Positions 35,701 through 43,828 are shown, numbered from the stretch's first letter. The stretch is 64,000 nt of DNA from Amyelois transitella (GCF_032362555.1 NC_083513.1:1178001-1242000), one strand, 5' to 3'. Notes: generated by a model not told the origin, from the sequence alone. Program-made: numbers and translations.

Positions 35701-38700
35701 TATGTGTAGTGCCGTGTGGTTCCCGGCACTAATACAAGAAAGAATAGGACCACTCCATCTCTTTCCCATGGATGTCGTAAAAGGCGACTAAAGGATAGGT
35801 AAACTTGGGATTCTTTTTTTAGGCGATGGGCTAGCAACCTGTCACTGTTTGAATCTCAATTCTGTCATTAAGGCAAATAGCTGAACGTGGCCATTCAGTC
35901 TTTTCAAGACTGTTGGCTCTGTCTACCCCGCAAGGGATACAGACGTGACTTATGTATGTATGTAAGTCTATATATTAAACTATTAGTTGTGGCCGCGACT
36001 TCGTCCGCGTGGAATAGTTATTTTGGGCATCACTGAAGCTCTCAAGAATAATTTTCCCCGTATGTTTTCACATATTCCATTATTTCTTTGCTCCTTATAG
36101 TTGCAGCGTGATGTTATATCGCCTAAAGCCATCCTTGATAAATTGTCTATTCAACCCGTCTCGTAAATTTTTCGGGAAAAAGTAAAAATAATTTATTCGT
36201 AAAACACCGTAATAAAAAGGAAAAAATAAGCAATACCTTGTATCCAATTTTTAAACAAAATCTATTTCTATGATGAAAAAAAGGTAACAAAAAATAACTA
36301 GCGAAGTCATTTTGGCCGGGATATGATTCATTTATCACGCTAACAATATTATAAGACGATAATTCAATCGCCTAATAAAATTGTTGGCATTAGGAATTGA
36401 GGATAATTGGCTCATCATAAATTAGCCAAATCCGTAGTTTATCGAATCGATGATTATTCAATCGACTGACAAAGAGGAGTTATGTTCATTCTGTAAAACC
36501 ATTTCGGCATGTTTTTTGATCTTTACAAGAGTTGTCTTAAGATGACTCATAGGAATTTCTACTTTATTAAATTGATGCAGTAAAATTTTAGATCCAAAAA
36601 CTTTTTATGAAAAAGAAAAACTTATTTCAAACAAACTGTTTAACAAATGTTTAAAAAAAATGTTTAACAAATAATAATCAAAATGAAATATAATTAAAAC
36701 TAAAACTAAAACAAGAAAAAAAAGATGATTACAAACTAAAATTTAATTTACAAATTGTACAGTCCCTGCATAGCATCAACATGCGGAATCCCCAGAAGGC
36801 TGGCAGCATTGCCAATTTGAATGGCAATGCTGATACTCTGAGCCAGATTATTTCCAGCCCTCCGGTCACGAGATACCTCAATCAGCTTTTTCGACAATTG
36901 TCGGATAAGCTGATGGGCAGATGGGTCCCAGAGTTTCTACCCCAAAAGGTTCAAAATCTTGTCCAATACATGACCTTTCATTTAAACTCAGGTATCCTTT
37001 GGAGATCCACATGGTGCACATCAAGACAGGATTGACGGTAGACGAGGCTGTGACCAGACCTGATGGACTTGCGGTTCTTGGAGTCATGGCACAGGTATTA
37101 ATAGTATTTTCTTTCTGAACACCCATGTTCAATACAGCTGAGGGAGTCACTCCTTGATGGTGGTAGATTTGTTACTTGAAATATCATTTAAGACATAATA
37201 TATAACGAACTAGGGGTTTCGAGGCATGGTCGACCAAGTTGTAACTTCACGCAAAGATGATAGACGGATTGTTTGTTTTTTTTTTGTTTGTTGGTTTGTT
37301 ATCTTAAACAGATTATATGATATATATACTTTGGTAAAAAGGAAAATAAAATTTAGGATGGATAGGAGTGCCACAAGCCATAACCGGGCTTTTGCTATAC
37401 TATTTTCATAAATTTCCATTTATAACAATAATTTACTTAACATTTTGCGTACATCACTACATATTGTATAGTCCCCCTATTTACGTATGTCTGCACTAAT
37501 CTCAGAAAGATGTGGACGGACTGTTCCTATTTGAAATGTAGGAAAGATGATTTTCCGAGGAAGGTTTGTATCTACGAGTACATATAAATGCTACCCATTC
37601 GAAGCCGGGGCTGTTCACAAGTAAAAAATAAATTGCAGAATAAAACAAATTATCGACGTCTACTATCTATTAACTCCTGACAGAAATATTTTCAATACTC
37701 AATACTCAATCATTTATTGCATCTCATGTGTTTACATAAATTGTACATATGATATAAAAAGTACATTAGTTCAAACATTTCCATTAGGTTGTCTACGGAG
37801 AAGGCAGCTCATTCGCACTAGATCAAATAATGCCAATGATCCCGGAAATTCTCGCTTCAGGCAAACGCACAGACCCTTCCAGTATTGATTTATCGTAAGT
37901 ACAATTTCTTTTTACATCATACATACATATGGTCACGTCTATAACCTTTGCGGGGTAGACAGAACCAATAGTCTTGAAAAGACTGAATGGCCACGTTCAG
38001 CTATTTGACTTAATGATAGAATTGAGATTCAAATAGTGACAGGTTGCTAGCCCATCGCCTAAAAAAGAATCCCATGTTTGTAAGCCTACATACATATAGT
38101 CACGTCTATATCCCTTGCGGGGTAGACAAAGCCAACAAAAGGCCACGTTCACCCGTTTGGCTTAATGATAAAAGTGAGATTCAAATAGTGACAGGTCTAG
38201 CAACCTGTCGCTTAAAAGAATCCCAAGTTTACATACATACATAAAATCACGCCTCTTTCCCGGAGGGGTAGGCAGAGACTACCGCTTTCCACTGGCCACG
38301 ATCTCTGCATACTTCCTTCGCTTCATCCACAATCATAACTCTCTTAACATGTATAACATTATCTCTTTATAACATTCATAATTCCCAAGTTTATAAGCCT
38401 AGATTTGTTTCGTATCTTTTTTTTTATTTAAGTAAACTTGTACATATGTAGGAATTAAAAAAATTAAAATCGTTCTAATCTTAAAGACAATAACATTTAG
38501 AATCTCATTGTCTTAAAGATGGTTGGGAGTCCCAACAATCACATCACAAATCCAGCGTGTCGTGTACATTTCTTCGGCGAAAAAACTACAATAGCAGGTC
38601 GCATTAGCTTCGGTAGTAGAAGTTGTGAACTATTGTCATTGGTGTTTCAAGGTGAACGTGGATGTACAGTTTTTTAAGACAATGATAGATACAGGGCCAT

Positions 38701-40797
38701 CTTGAAGTTAGAGCCCTTAAAACAATTGCCTGGAAGAAATCCCTCACAGGGATAAGTCCGCCCTTGTGCATTGTTATTTTTAATGTCTTTTTATGTAGGT
38801 ACTACTAAAAATTTGTTCAATGAACATACAAGAACTTTTGTCTACTTATTCCGGTGTTAAGCGAATTTTGATATAAACAACACTCTTTTATATTAATTGT
38901 GCAAAGGAGAGATACATTATACATACATACATACATATGGTCACGTCTTTGTCCCTTGCGGGGTAGACAGAGCCAACAGTCTTGAAAAACTGAATGGCCT
39001 CGTTCAGCTATTTGGCTTAATGACAGAATTGAGATTCAAATAGTGACAGGTTGCTAGCCCACCGCCTTAAAAAAAATCCCAAGTTTGTAAGCCTATCCCT
39101 TACTCGCCTTTTACGACATCCATGGGAAAGAGATGGAGTGGTCCTATTCTTTTTTGTATCGGTGCCGGGAACCACACGGCAGTACATATTTTGTATAATA
39201 TAACAATAAAAAATGAATCTAATCTGCCAGAAATTAAAGTACATATTCCTTATTTCTTACACAGGCGGTTGTTCAGCCCTGAGCCACAGTCCTACTTCAC
39301 GTACCACGGCTCCCTGACCACACCCATGTGCCAGGAGGTGGTCACGTGGATCGTCCATGATAAGCCGCTGCTCATTTCTGATGACCAGGTAATTGTTTAC
39401 AGATATCATTTATCTAACGTATCTTGATCAAATTAAGGATGTCCTGGTAAAGGGTCAGGTCAAAAGTACCCGAAACCGCCGAGCTTGCATGAAGAGAGTT
39501 TTGAATGTGGATGAAGCGAAGGAAGTATGCAGAGATCGTGGCAAGTGGACAGAGGTAGTCTCTGCCTACCCCTCCGGGAAAGAGGCGTGATTTTATGTAT
39601 GTATGTTTATCATTTATCTAAAGTATGTAATCAAATCTGACTAACCTTAGACTAGAGAGGTGAGGATGGAGGAAAAAGAAAATAAAATTTCTTCTGCACC
39701 GTGTCATTGAAAGAGGTTTCTTATGATAAAGTAATTGAACGTGGACAAGGATCTTTCACACATTGAAGTTAGGGCCCGAAGGGAGATTTTACTGATTGAG
39801 AATTTCAAACATTTTAAGCGGTTAAGCGGGAACCACACGGCACATTAGTTCTGCGGGATAATTGAAGAGACAATTTCATAATTAGTCACCGGTAGTACGT
39901 CTACTCGTAATCTGCTCCATAATACGAATGTTATATCTGATAACATTGTTTACAATCGATATTTGTTTCAACAACGGTGAAGTCATTCGTCTATTATTTT
40001 CGGAATAAGCATATTAGATAACCATATGAATCTATTTTCATTAAATCAATTAGATCATCATTTGTTTTTATTAATTACTAATGCTCGTAGATAGTAATTG
40101 TAATCTTTTCCTAGTTTTTTAGAGTATTTGCTTCAGTATTGCTTATCAAGTCAGTAATTTTATTTAGCTTTATAATTTCACTGGTAAAATTGTTATCGAT
40201 GCTTTTGTAACGAATAAAAATACGGAAAACCTTTTGTGGAATATCTGTGAGGTAACTTCATAATGCAGTTATGATAGCAATAACAGTTATTAACAAGACG
40301 ATTGATTAAATAATGTTCAAAACCTAAAAGCTTATGAATTTTTTTCTGATAGTTCTTTTGGAAAAAATAACTTTTATTATTACTGTAATTCCTTGTTTTA
40401 TTCTAATAAAATATCGTTCAAACATTTAACTGAACACATTCCAGCAAAAATTTCAATACAATCATGTATCAAGTTTGTGTTAAACTTGATAGAAGATTGT
40501 ATTGGAATTTTCACAACAATTTCTCTTGCACAGTACAAAATCTTCGGCGAAGTGGACGTTGGTGGCATTGACAACTACAGAAGCTTGCAGCGCGTCAACC
40601 GCGTAGTGTACCGGTCCATGGCTTCCTGTGCCTTCTCCCTGTCACCAAGCCTCCTCAGCACCTTGGCTGGCTTGTTCCACTGCGTGTCCACGAGGGTCAC
40701 GAGCAGTATCGGCAAGGGCCTCTGCTATATCCTCAACTTCAAAAGAAAATTCTTCGGAAATGCTGTTAAGGAATGCTCGAAAGTCGCCATTTCGTAA
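17756..40797 (+). CDS. Secreted alpha-carbonic anhydrase CA1 (eight exons)
   Basis: Exons 17756-17795, 29466-29498, 33993-34160, 35563-35686, 36992-37094, 37788-37894, 39265-39388 and 40534-40797 join in frame to 963 bases (320 residues plus stop), all with GT-AG introns. The product interconverts CO2 and bicarbonate. It has a short signal peptide (MIASTVFILSCLYG), WPG with C33, QQQSPINI, H79 (proton shuttle position) in NNGHT, zinc ligands H109 and H111 in FHLHW and H128 in EIHMVH, E115-H116, and T210/T211 in GSLTTP with C214, which would pair with C33. The loop normally between HW and SEH is absent. The tail after the core (about 60 residues, Cys- and Lys-rich) is longer than in vertebrate cytosolic forms. 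Probably an active secreted or membrane-associated enzyme. Confidence 0.92.
18471..18704 (-). repeat. Family C repeat, diverged
   Basis: Starts AACATACATATAATCCCGTC and ends TGCCGGAAACCACACGGCAC. Several substitutions and a missing CCATGG segment mark it as an older copy. Confidence 0.8.
19543..19645 (-). repeat. Degenerate copy of the repeat at 36745-36990
   Basis: Shares AAATTGTACAGT, GTATCAACCTGCTG-like, CCCAGAAGGCTGGCA and AACCCTCCG landmarks with the 36745-36990 block. Too decayed for a reading frame. Confidence 0.55.
20299..20554 (-). repeat. Family C repeat, near full length
   Basis: CATACATACATATGGTCACG to GTGCCGGGAACCACACGGCA with the palindrome present. Confidence 0.88.
20698..20971 (-). 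mobile_element. Helitron-like family B, complete reverse copy
   Basis: On the plus strand: CTAGCTGTGCCCGCGACTTC to AATATTAGTATAGA, flanked by A and T. Confidence 0.8.
21278..21385 (-). repeat. RTE-like 3' end, reverse
   Basis: AAATCACACCTTTTTTCCGG, GGCAGAGACTAC and CTTTCGCTTCATTCACATTC are the complement of the LINE end seen at 27050-27140. Confidence 0.7.
21506..21662 (-). repeat. Family C repeat, head deleted
   Basis: CATACATCACGTCTTTATCC through the palindrome to GCCTGAAAGGAGAATC; the rest is missing. Confidence 0.75.
22123..22382 (-). repeat. Family C repeat, near full length
   Basis: CATACATACATATGATCACG to GTGCCGGGAACCAGACGGCA, followed by a run of T. Confidence 0.88.
22735..22860 (-). 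repeat. LINE 3' end fragment
   Basis: GTATCACTCATTGACGTCAC and GTGTAGAAGAAACGGCGGAA match fragments at about 7020-7140 and, more distantly, 26150-26275. It sits against the MITE starting at 22869. Confidence 0.5.
22869..23282. mobile_element. MITE-like element with 14-bp terminal inverted repeats
   Basis: Left end CAATTCTGCTATTT and right end AAATAGCAGAATTG are exact reverse complements. The interior is rich in CCGAAACGG-like motifs and GTATTCTG direct repeats, with no coding capacity. A target duplication is not clear, so the superfamily is not assigned. Confidence 0.6.
23283..23395 (-). repeat. Family C repeat fragment
   Basis: GTTTATAAGCCTATCCCTTA to GGTGCCGGGGACCCACAC; the CATA half is missing, apparently lost next to the MITE. 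Confidence 0.7.
23802..23990 (-). repeat. Family C repeat with internal deletion
   Basis: The segment with the palindrome is deleted, joining GACAGAGC to AGCAGGTTGCTAGCCCA. Both ends are present. A plus-strand SINE follows 23 bases later. Confidence 0.8.
24014..24275 (+). repeat. tRNA-derived SINE, best full copy
   Basis: The tRNA-like head has box A (TGGCGCAGCGGTAGTACGC) and box B (GGGTTCGAATCCC), then the body GGCCTGGGTCTTGGATGTTT, then CGAGGCTAACTCAATCTGTG and a TTTATTTATTTATTTA tail. Box A and B allow RNA polymerase III transcription; mobility would need LINE enzymes. Other copies or parts: 1-80, 3811-3900, 12316-12515, 12582-12772, 34885-35111, 45650-45868, 59018-59122, 61905-62143. Confidence 0.85.
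25398..25500 (+). repeat. LINE 3' end (GATAAGCCCGCC type)
   Basis: GGAGGAGATCCCACTTAGGG, ATAAGCCCGCCTTTGTACTG and AATAAAGCATTTACTTACTT form a LINE 3' untranslated end with a simple tail. Related to 975-1115 and 38728-38830. Confidence 0.65.
25622..25755 (-). repeat. Family C repeat fragment
   Basis: CTGTATATCCCTTGAGGGAT start, then GTGACAGGTTGCTAGCCCA to CTAAGTCGCC. Both terminal parts are missing. Confidence 0.65.
26806..27155 (+). repeat. RTE-like LINE 3' end, longest copy
   Basis: About 107 codons are open: MLRWFGYVERMNESRLTKQI, then YLDQIKDVLAKGQVKSIRKR and RGKWKDVVSAYPSGKEA-stop, followed by TTTTATGTATGTATG. This is the C-terminal domain of a LINE reverse transcriptase (RTE/endonuclease type), 5' truncated. 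It is the reference used for the other fragments of this family. Confidence 0.8.
27408..27565 (-). repeat. Family C repeat, head deleted
   Basis: ACATACATACATATAATCAC to GCCCATCGCCTAAAAGAAT, then unrelated DNA. Confidence 0.75.
27926..28115 (-). repeat. Family C repeat, head deleted
   Basis: CATACATATAATCACATAAA, palindrome CAGTCTTGAAAGACTG, ending near GATCGCCTTTTC. Confidence 0.75.
28190..28262. repeat. Single arm of the fold-back repeat
   Basis: GTGTCCACGGATCATTGTAA and AAAGGTACGTTACGTGCGCG match the right arm of 12805-12959. No inverted partner is found nearby, so one arm was lost or moved alone. Confidence 0.7.
28274..28487 (+). mobile_element. Helitron-like family B, 3' truncated
   Basis: Starts TCTACACTAATATTATATAG and stops at CTATTCCACGC before the hairpin and CTAG. 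An internal segment after GAACGCGC is also deleted. Confidence 0.7.
29180..29428 (-). repeat. Family C repeat just upstream of CA1 exon 2
   Basis: TTACATACATATAATCACGT to GTGGTGCCGAGAACAA. It ends about 37 bases before the exon 2 acceptor. Confidence 0.8.
29466..29498 (+). CDS. CA1 exon 2 (33-base micro-exon)
   Basis: Acceptor TTGTTTCAG, donor GTAAGT. Encodes the rest of G14 then LSHQAEWSYD plus one base. The WSYD motif is the usual start of the mature alpha-carbonic anhydrase domain. Phase fits exons 1 and 3, which supports it despite its size. Confidence 0.8.
29508..29610 (-). repeat. RTE-like 3' end, reverse, against CA1 exon 2
   Basis: CACGTCCCTCTTACCAGGAG, GGCAGAGTCTACAT and CTGCATACTTCTTTC are a diverged complement of the LINE end. 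It begins about 10 bases after the exon 2 donor. Confidence 0.55.
29611..31475. other. CA1 intron 2, first part: no gene seen
   Basis: Contains small family C pieces at about 30010-30065 and 31125-31155 (CTCTGTCTACCCCGCAAGG). A repeat-like TACGATTTCGTTCGCGTGAC lies near 30467. Otherwise AT-rich without supported features. Confidence 0.5.
31476..31689 (+). mobile_element. Helitron-like family A, complete copy
   Basis: TCGTACTAATATTATTATAA to GGGCGGCCTCTAG, flanked by A and T. The GTCAGGATGTCAGTATG stretch is a small internal duplication. Confidence 0.8.
31823..32088 (+). repeat. Family C repeat, near full length
   Basis: GAGCCGTGTGGTTCCCGGCA to AAATGTATGTATGTATG; the palindrome is mutated in the middle (CAGTATTTTCCAGACTG). 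Confidence 0.85.
32218..33480 (-). mobile_element. 5'-truncated LINE retrotransposon
   Basis: Read on the minus strand it holds the second half of a reverse transcriptase frame, about 320 bases of 3' untranslated DNA and an (ATT)n/(TTA)n tail at 32218-32241. The 5' break near 33480 is inside the polymerase domain, as expected from incomplete reverse transcription. It lies in CA1 intron 2 in reverse orientation to the gene. Confidence 0.85.
32543..33472 (-). pseudogene. LINE reverse transcriptase, C-terminal part
   Basis: 309 open codons. Near the start GPVLFLVYINDL is the palm block before the catalytic YADDT (SYADDTVLLFS). LTLNASKTTYLTF and VRYLGIIVDEHLKF follow, then a thumb-like region and a C-terminal extension. 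The fingers domain and any endonuclease are missing, so it cannot be active. The open frame over 309 codons suggests fairly recent insertion. Clade (Jockey/CR1/Daphne-like) is uncertain. Confidence 0.85.
33677..33940 (+). repeat. Family C repeat upstream of CA1 exon 3
   Basis: GTGCCGTGTGGTTCCCGGCA to CATATGTATGTATGTA; near full length, ending about 50 bases before the exon 3 acceptor. A short piece of another copy (33590-33655) precedes it. Confidence 0.88.
33993..34160 (+). CDS. CA1 exon 3
   Basis: Acceptor TTTTTATTACAG, donor GTGAGT, phase 1 at both ends. Encodes ETLWPGKCTTGQQQSPINI, DVSGTHIQGPLVFRGYSNV and SAHNNGHT: the family start motif, the disulfide cysteine C33 and the proton-shuttle histidine H79. 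Its last 61 bases and the following intron are duplicated downstream. Confidence 0.9.
34100..34370 (+). repeat. 135-bp tandem duplication of CA1 exon 3 end and donor
   Basis: 34100-34234 is repeated at 34235-34370. Both contain GTACTCCAATGT, AACAATGGTCACACTC, the GTGAGT donor and intron landmark GTTAACCTGCTTTCATTCAT. The copy stays open in the exon frame (YSNVKLSAHNNGHT), with a handful of substitutions. The copy lacks the exon start; the phase of the only nearby AG would not join correctly. Confidence 0.9.
34374..34615. repeat. RTE-like LINE fragment with 5' inversion
   Basis: 34374-34438 is the reverse complement of the region at about 26817-26877. From about 34440 the sequence continues in forward orientation (GGCCTAGACGAACGTACCTT), with roughly 60 bases lost between. 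Such inversion is the mark of twin priming during LINE insertion. Confidence 0.75.
34625..34862 (-). repeat. Family C repeat, diverged
   Basis: ATAATCACGTCTATATCCGT, palindrome region, and GTGCTGGGAATCACACGCCA end. Confidence 0.75.
34885..35111 (-). repeat. tRNA-derived SINE, reverse full copy
   Basis: On the minus strand GCCTCTGTGGCGCAGCGGTA, box B GGTTCGAATC, body and 3' end CTAACTCAATCTGTGTAATT. It lies in CA1 intron 3. Confidence 0.82.
35475..35545 (-). repeat. RTE-like 3' end, reverse, just upstream of CA1 exon 4
   Basis: ACATACATACATAAAATCAC, GCCTCTTTCCCGGAGGGGTA and GCAGAGACTGCCTCTTTCCA. The fragment ends about 18 bases before the exon 4 acceptor, so the pyrimidine-rich tract may be partly repeat-derived. 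Confidence 0.7.
35563..35686 (+). CDS. CA1 exon 4 (zinc-binding exon)
   Basis: Acceptor TCTCTTCCTCAG, donor GTAAGT. Encodes RWDNVDGNPPPVLMGGPL, then YTFMQFHLHWLSEHAIDGI. It carries zinc ligands H109 and H111 and the E115-H116 pair. HW is followed directly by LSEH; other alpha-carbonic anhydrases usually have about seven more residues here. Phase 1 in, phase 2 out. Confidence 0.92.
35709..35965 (+). repeat. Family C repeat after CA1 exon 4
   Basis: GTGCCGTGTGGTTCCCGGCA to ATGTATGTATG, beginning 22 bases after the exon 4 end. Confidence 0.88.
35985..36155 (-). mobile_element. Helitron-like family B, 5' truncated reverse copy
   Basis: TGGCCGCGACTTCGTCCGCG through GTTGCAGCGTGATGTTATA to TTGTCTATTCAACCCGT; the far end is missing and the CTAG end is mutated to TTAGTTG. 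Confidence 0.65.
36156..36744. other. CA1 intron 4, AT-rich, no feature seen
   Basis: No recognisable repeat or exon. Confidence 0.5.
36745..36990 (-). repeat. Unclassified retroelement-like tail before CA1 exon 5
   Basis: On the minus strand a frame encodes EVSRDRRAGNNLAQSISIAI then GNAASLLGIPHVDAM and LYNL-stop. The SIAIQxGNAAS pattern recurs in insect repeats, but I cannot place it in a named family. A degenerate copy is at 19543-19645. It reaches the exon 5 acceptor. Confidence 0.5.
36992..37094 (+). CDS. CA1 exon 5
   Basis: Acceptor TTTAAACTCAG, donor GTATTA. Encodes YPLEIHMVHIKTGLTVDEAV, then DGLAVLGVMAQ. H128 is the third zinc ligand in EIHMVH, and DGLAVLGV is the conserved family strand. 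Same phases and length as CA2 exon 5 (63531-63633). Confidence 0.92.
37788..37894 (+). CDS. CA1 exon 6
   Basis: Acceptor TTTCCATTAG, donor GTAAGT. Encodes VVYGEGSSFALDQIMPMIPE, then ILASGKRTDPSSIDL plus two bases. This is the helix region of the alpha-carbonic anhydrase fold; it has no catalytic residues. Confidence 0.88.
37919..38230 (-). repeat. Two tandem partial family C repeats
   Basis: 37919-38080 and 38088-38230 both start with CATACATATxGTCACGTC and lack the GTGCCGGG end; the second has lost most of the palindrome. They lie head to tail, so one probably inserted into or duplicated from the other. Confidence 0.78.
38231..38365 (-). repeat. RTE-like 3' end, reverse
   Basis: ACATACATACATAAAATCAC, GCCTCTTTCCCGGAGGGGTA and CTTCGCTTCATCCACAATC. 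Its CATA tail is joined directly to the family C copy. Confidence 0.75.
38728..38830 (+). repeat. LINE 3' end
   Basis: GCCTGGAAGAAATCCCTCAC, GGGATAAGTCCGCCCTTGTG and TTTTTATGTAGGTAC; as 25398-25500. Confidence 0.6.
38920..39181 (-). repeat. Family C repeat upstream of CA1 exon 7
   Basis: ACATACATACATACATATGG to GTGCCGGGAACCACACGGCA, ending 84 bases before exon 7. Confidence 0.88.
39265..39388 (+). CDS. CA1 exon 7 (active-site threonine exon)
   Basis: Acceptor TTTCTTACACAG, donor GTAATT. Encodes RLFSPEPQSYFTYHGSLTTP, then MCQEVVTWIV and DKPLLISDDQ. T210/T211 correspond to the zinc-hydroxide-orienting threonines and C214 to the disulfide partner of C33. Confidence 0.92.
39412..39610 (+). repeat. 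RTE-like 3' end after CA1 exon 7
   Basis: YLDQIKDVLVKGQVKSTRNR, then RGKWTEVVSAYPSGKEA-stop, then TTTTATGTATGTATG. It starts about 25 bases after the exon 7 donor. Confidence 0.8.
39611..40533 (+). other. CA1 intron 7, no gene seen
   Basis: AT-rich; contains a GGGAACCACACGGCAC family C terminus near 39829-39844 and nothing else recognisable. Confidence 0.5.
40534..40797 (+). CDS. CA1 exon 8 (terminal exon)
   Basis: Acceptor TTTCTCTTGCACAG; 87 codons and TAA. Starts YKIFGEVDVGGIDNYRSLQR then VNRVVYRS, the conserved end of the catalytic domain. The following tail, about 60 residues with four cysteines and a KRKFF stretch, has no family match. It is followed by two decayed copies of its own 3' part. 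AATAAA signals lie at 41146-41151 and 41443-41448. Confidence 0.9.
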   Translation, partial: YKIFGEVDVGGIDNYRSLQRVNRVVYRSMASCAFSLSPSLLSTLAGLFHCVSTRVTSSIGKGLCYILNFKRKFFGNAVKECSKVAIS

Positions 40798-40863
40798 AAA
40801 CTGTTTTAAATGGATGACCAGATGTTTTAAACTGGTCACTTAAAAGTGTAACCTTGAGTAGTC

Positions 40864-41016
40864 AGCAAACCTCCTCAGAAACTTGGTTGGACTGTTCCAC
40901 TGCGTCTCCACGAGGGTCACGAGCAGAATTGGCAACGAGTTATGCTACACCCTCAACTTAAGAAAAAATTCTTCAAAAACGCCGTTTAAGATTGCTCAAA
41001 GGTTGCAATTTTGTAA
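40864..41016 (+). pseudogene. Decayed copy 2 of the CA1 terminal exon
   Basis: Aligns to 40649-40799: GTTCCACTGCGTCTCCACGA, GGGTCACGAGCAGAATTGGC and CTCAACTTAAG are clear matches. Part of the frame still reads GLFHCVSTRVTSRIGNELCY, but later indels break it. It is preceded by a CAG that could act as an acceptor. Confidence 0.85.
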
Positions 41017-41132
41017 TTTGTCTGTAGTTGTTACCTTTTACAATGTTGTATCACAAAATACTCGTAACTTGCCAATCGAAAGTTTCACCTTTAATAATAT
41101 TTCATCTTTAAAGTTATGCTTTCCCATAAATT

Positions 41133-41232
41133 CACAGAGAGTATTAATAAAGACCTGTGCTATGTCATGGTTTAAGAGGAAATTCTTTAGAAAACCTGTT
41201 TAAAGTAATGCTCAAAAGTCGTCACTTTGTAG
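41133..41232 (+). pseudogene. Decayed copy 3 of the CA1 terminal exon
   Basis: More diverged: CACAGAGAGTATTAATAAAG, AAGAGGAAATTCTTTAGAAA and AATGCTCAAAAGTCGTCACT align with 40700-40798. An AATAAA motif has arisen inside it. Confidence 0.7.
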
Positions 41233-41800
41233 CTTATCTTTTAAGTTAGATAGATATGTTACAAGATAATATTCTGCAGGAACACTATCAAAAACTTTTT
41301 CTAAGTTGCCAAATCATAGGTATTCTTTTAATAATGTATTGAATAATAATGTATTGAATTATTACTAAGAATTACTAACTGTAATACACATCATCCCCTA
41401 TTCATGTTTCTTGTACTCAATTAATTTGGGTTTCCAAGGAATAATAAAGATTCTCTCTTCTTGTCTTATATAAAAAAGGACGTTTCAGAAAATCTTTTAG
41501 TTGTAAGAAACAATTTAGGAAATTGATATTATATTAATGTAACTAGGTAGTTATTTAATAATTCGTATAATTCCTTCAAAATTCTGTCTTCAAATCTATT
41601 GAGAAACCTCATGTTTCTGATTCGAGATCTAAATAAATTTTCCTTTTTTCTGAAATTAAAAATTCTTCATTTTTTCAGAATAAGCTATAAATGGCTCTTA
41701 CGATGATCTCACATTAATGTTACCATTATTATTATCAATTCCATAAAGGTTGCACTTAAAATATCCTTCAATTAATTGCATGTAATTAAGTTCTTTTACA
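41233..41800. other. Spacer downstream of CA1
   Basis: AT-rich; holds a plausible poly(A) signal at 41443-41448 (GGAATAATAAAGATT). No gene. Confidence 0.5.
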
Positions 41801-41968
41801 TACATACATACATACATATCATCACGTCTATATCCCTTACGGGGTAGACAGAGCCAACAGTCTTGAAAAGACTGAAAGGCCACGTTCAGCTATTTGGCTT
41901 AATGATAGAATTGAGATTCAAATAGTGACAGGTTGCTAGCCTGTCGCCTAAAAAAGAATCCCTTGTTT
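41801..41968 (-). repeat. Family C repeat, head deleted
   Basis: CATACATACATACATATCAT, palindrome CAGTCTTGAAAAGACTG, ending AGAATCCCTTGTTTGTAAG. Confidence 0.78.
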
Positions 41969-43825
41969 GTAAGTTCTTTTATCTTTCAAAAATAGTCAAA
42001 ATCCTTATCATTTCATCGTAAATTAAATGCAAATGATAAACTAATACCAATAAGATCTCTAAGAAGATTATCACTTTTTAATAGCCGATAAAAATAATAA
42101 ATATCTTTATGTAGATTGTAGACATCTTGATCCAACAATAAGACTTTATCATTGAGATTATTGTGTATTTAATGACTCATTAATTTAAATAAAACATTGA
42201 TAACATCCTTTATTGATTAACATCTGTTGCGTATAGCGCGCGTCTGATGCCAAAAACAGTTTAAAATTGATAAGATCAATGATTTTTTTTGATTGGAACG
42301 AATTTCAAACAATTATCATGAAAACGTGTAAACGGTAAATGCTAGTATTGGGGATTTAAAATTAAAAAAAAATGTTTATAACATTGCCACAAAAATATCA
42401 CTGAAATTAAGTAGTTATCAGGGAAAGGAATTTCGGAGGAACTTTAGCTAGTAATATTGTGATTATTGAAGCAGGATTATCATAATTGATATCAATATTA
42501 TTTTTATAATTTTTATTTATAATGGATTTGGACTTGCCAATCTCAGAAGCTTTCAGTTTACCTGAAAATTTAACTTACTTCACAGTTATTTTTATTGAAT
42601 CATTTATGGAGGTTTTCAAACTATGTCTTTGAATTAGCAAACTCCTAAGTTTCAGTAACTTAAAAGATATGAAATTACCCTTTGCCCACTAGTCATAAGT
42701 TTAGACGTTAAAAATAAGTCTTGTCAATTAAGATTATCTTATTAATGTATATTTTTAGAAACGTAACGATTATCTTGATATTGATTGTAAAGATTATTTA
42801 TTTATGAACTTTCTTCGTCATTATCTTAAATCATATTTCCTGTTTTGTTCAGTTTTACATTGATATGATCGGTATGATCATAATTTATGATTAAGGAAAT
42901 TTATAATATACTTAATAATTATTATCCTTTATTTTGTTAAAAGATACAGAAATTTTCCACTTACTAATTAATTCTAATTTTCAATTAGAATACTTATAAC
43001 ATTTTCGTATTTTTTTTCATCTTCTGTAGAAGAATACATAAGCGGTATTAATCAAGTAGGTAGTCCAATCACACTCAATTTTAGTCAAATCTGTCTCGGC
43101 AAGTAAATAACCTATCAATCACCCTATGTTTTGGAATATAATGAAATGTGCAATAATAATAAAGTTGAGATTTAGAATAATAAGTGACAAGTGTAAATAG
43201 TTGAAGGGGCTGTGAGTTTGTGTATTTTATTGTATTTTAACTTGACTAGACTTAGACAAGTCTTCAATTATTATCCCATCGTTTAAATTAATTAAACTTA
43301 TTAAAATAATATGTCTATTATTTTCATATGTACCCATATTTGGTCTTAGCGAAATTTGCACTAGATGAATATGCCAATTCCCTTCGTCGCCTTTTACTAT
43401 TTTAAAGTGCCGGGAACGACATGGCACCAAGTGGTCAAGGTCACATCGTGTCAAGGGTAATGCGAGTCCAAAGACCTCGATAAGGTCAGGTTTAGTCACA
43501 CACTGACAGCGGGGGCGACATTTTATAGCGGATGTAACATTTCGCCCACATTAAATTTAGGACAGGTAATCACTAGATTAAACCAAATGTTAGACTGCTA
43601 GACTGTTGGCTCTGACTACACCGCAAGGCATATAGACGTGACTATATGTATGTATGTATGTTGAACCAAATGATAACTGGTCCTATAATACCTTGATTTC
43701 TTAATAGTTAGAGACAGAGCATTGACCTTCGGAGCGATTAATTCTCAGGTCCCTTGTTAACAAAGTTTTATCCAAATCTGTTAAGTAAAATTTGCGTAAA
43801 AGAATAGGTATTACTCTTATAAACG
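41969..43825. other. Intergenic AT-rich DNA, no gene seen
   Basis: A small family C tail piece is at about 43590-43660 (ACTGTTGGCTCTG to ATATGTATGTATG). The rest has no recognisable exon, RNA gene or terminal repeat. Confidence 0.5.
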
Positions 43826-43828
43826 AAC

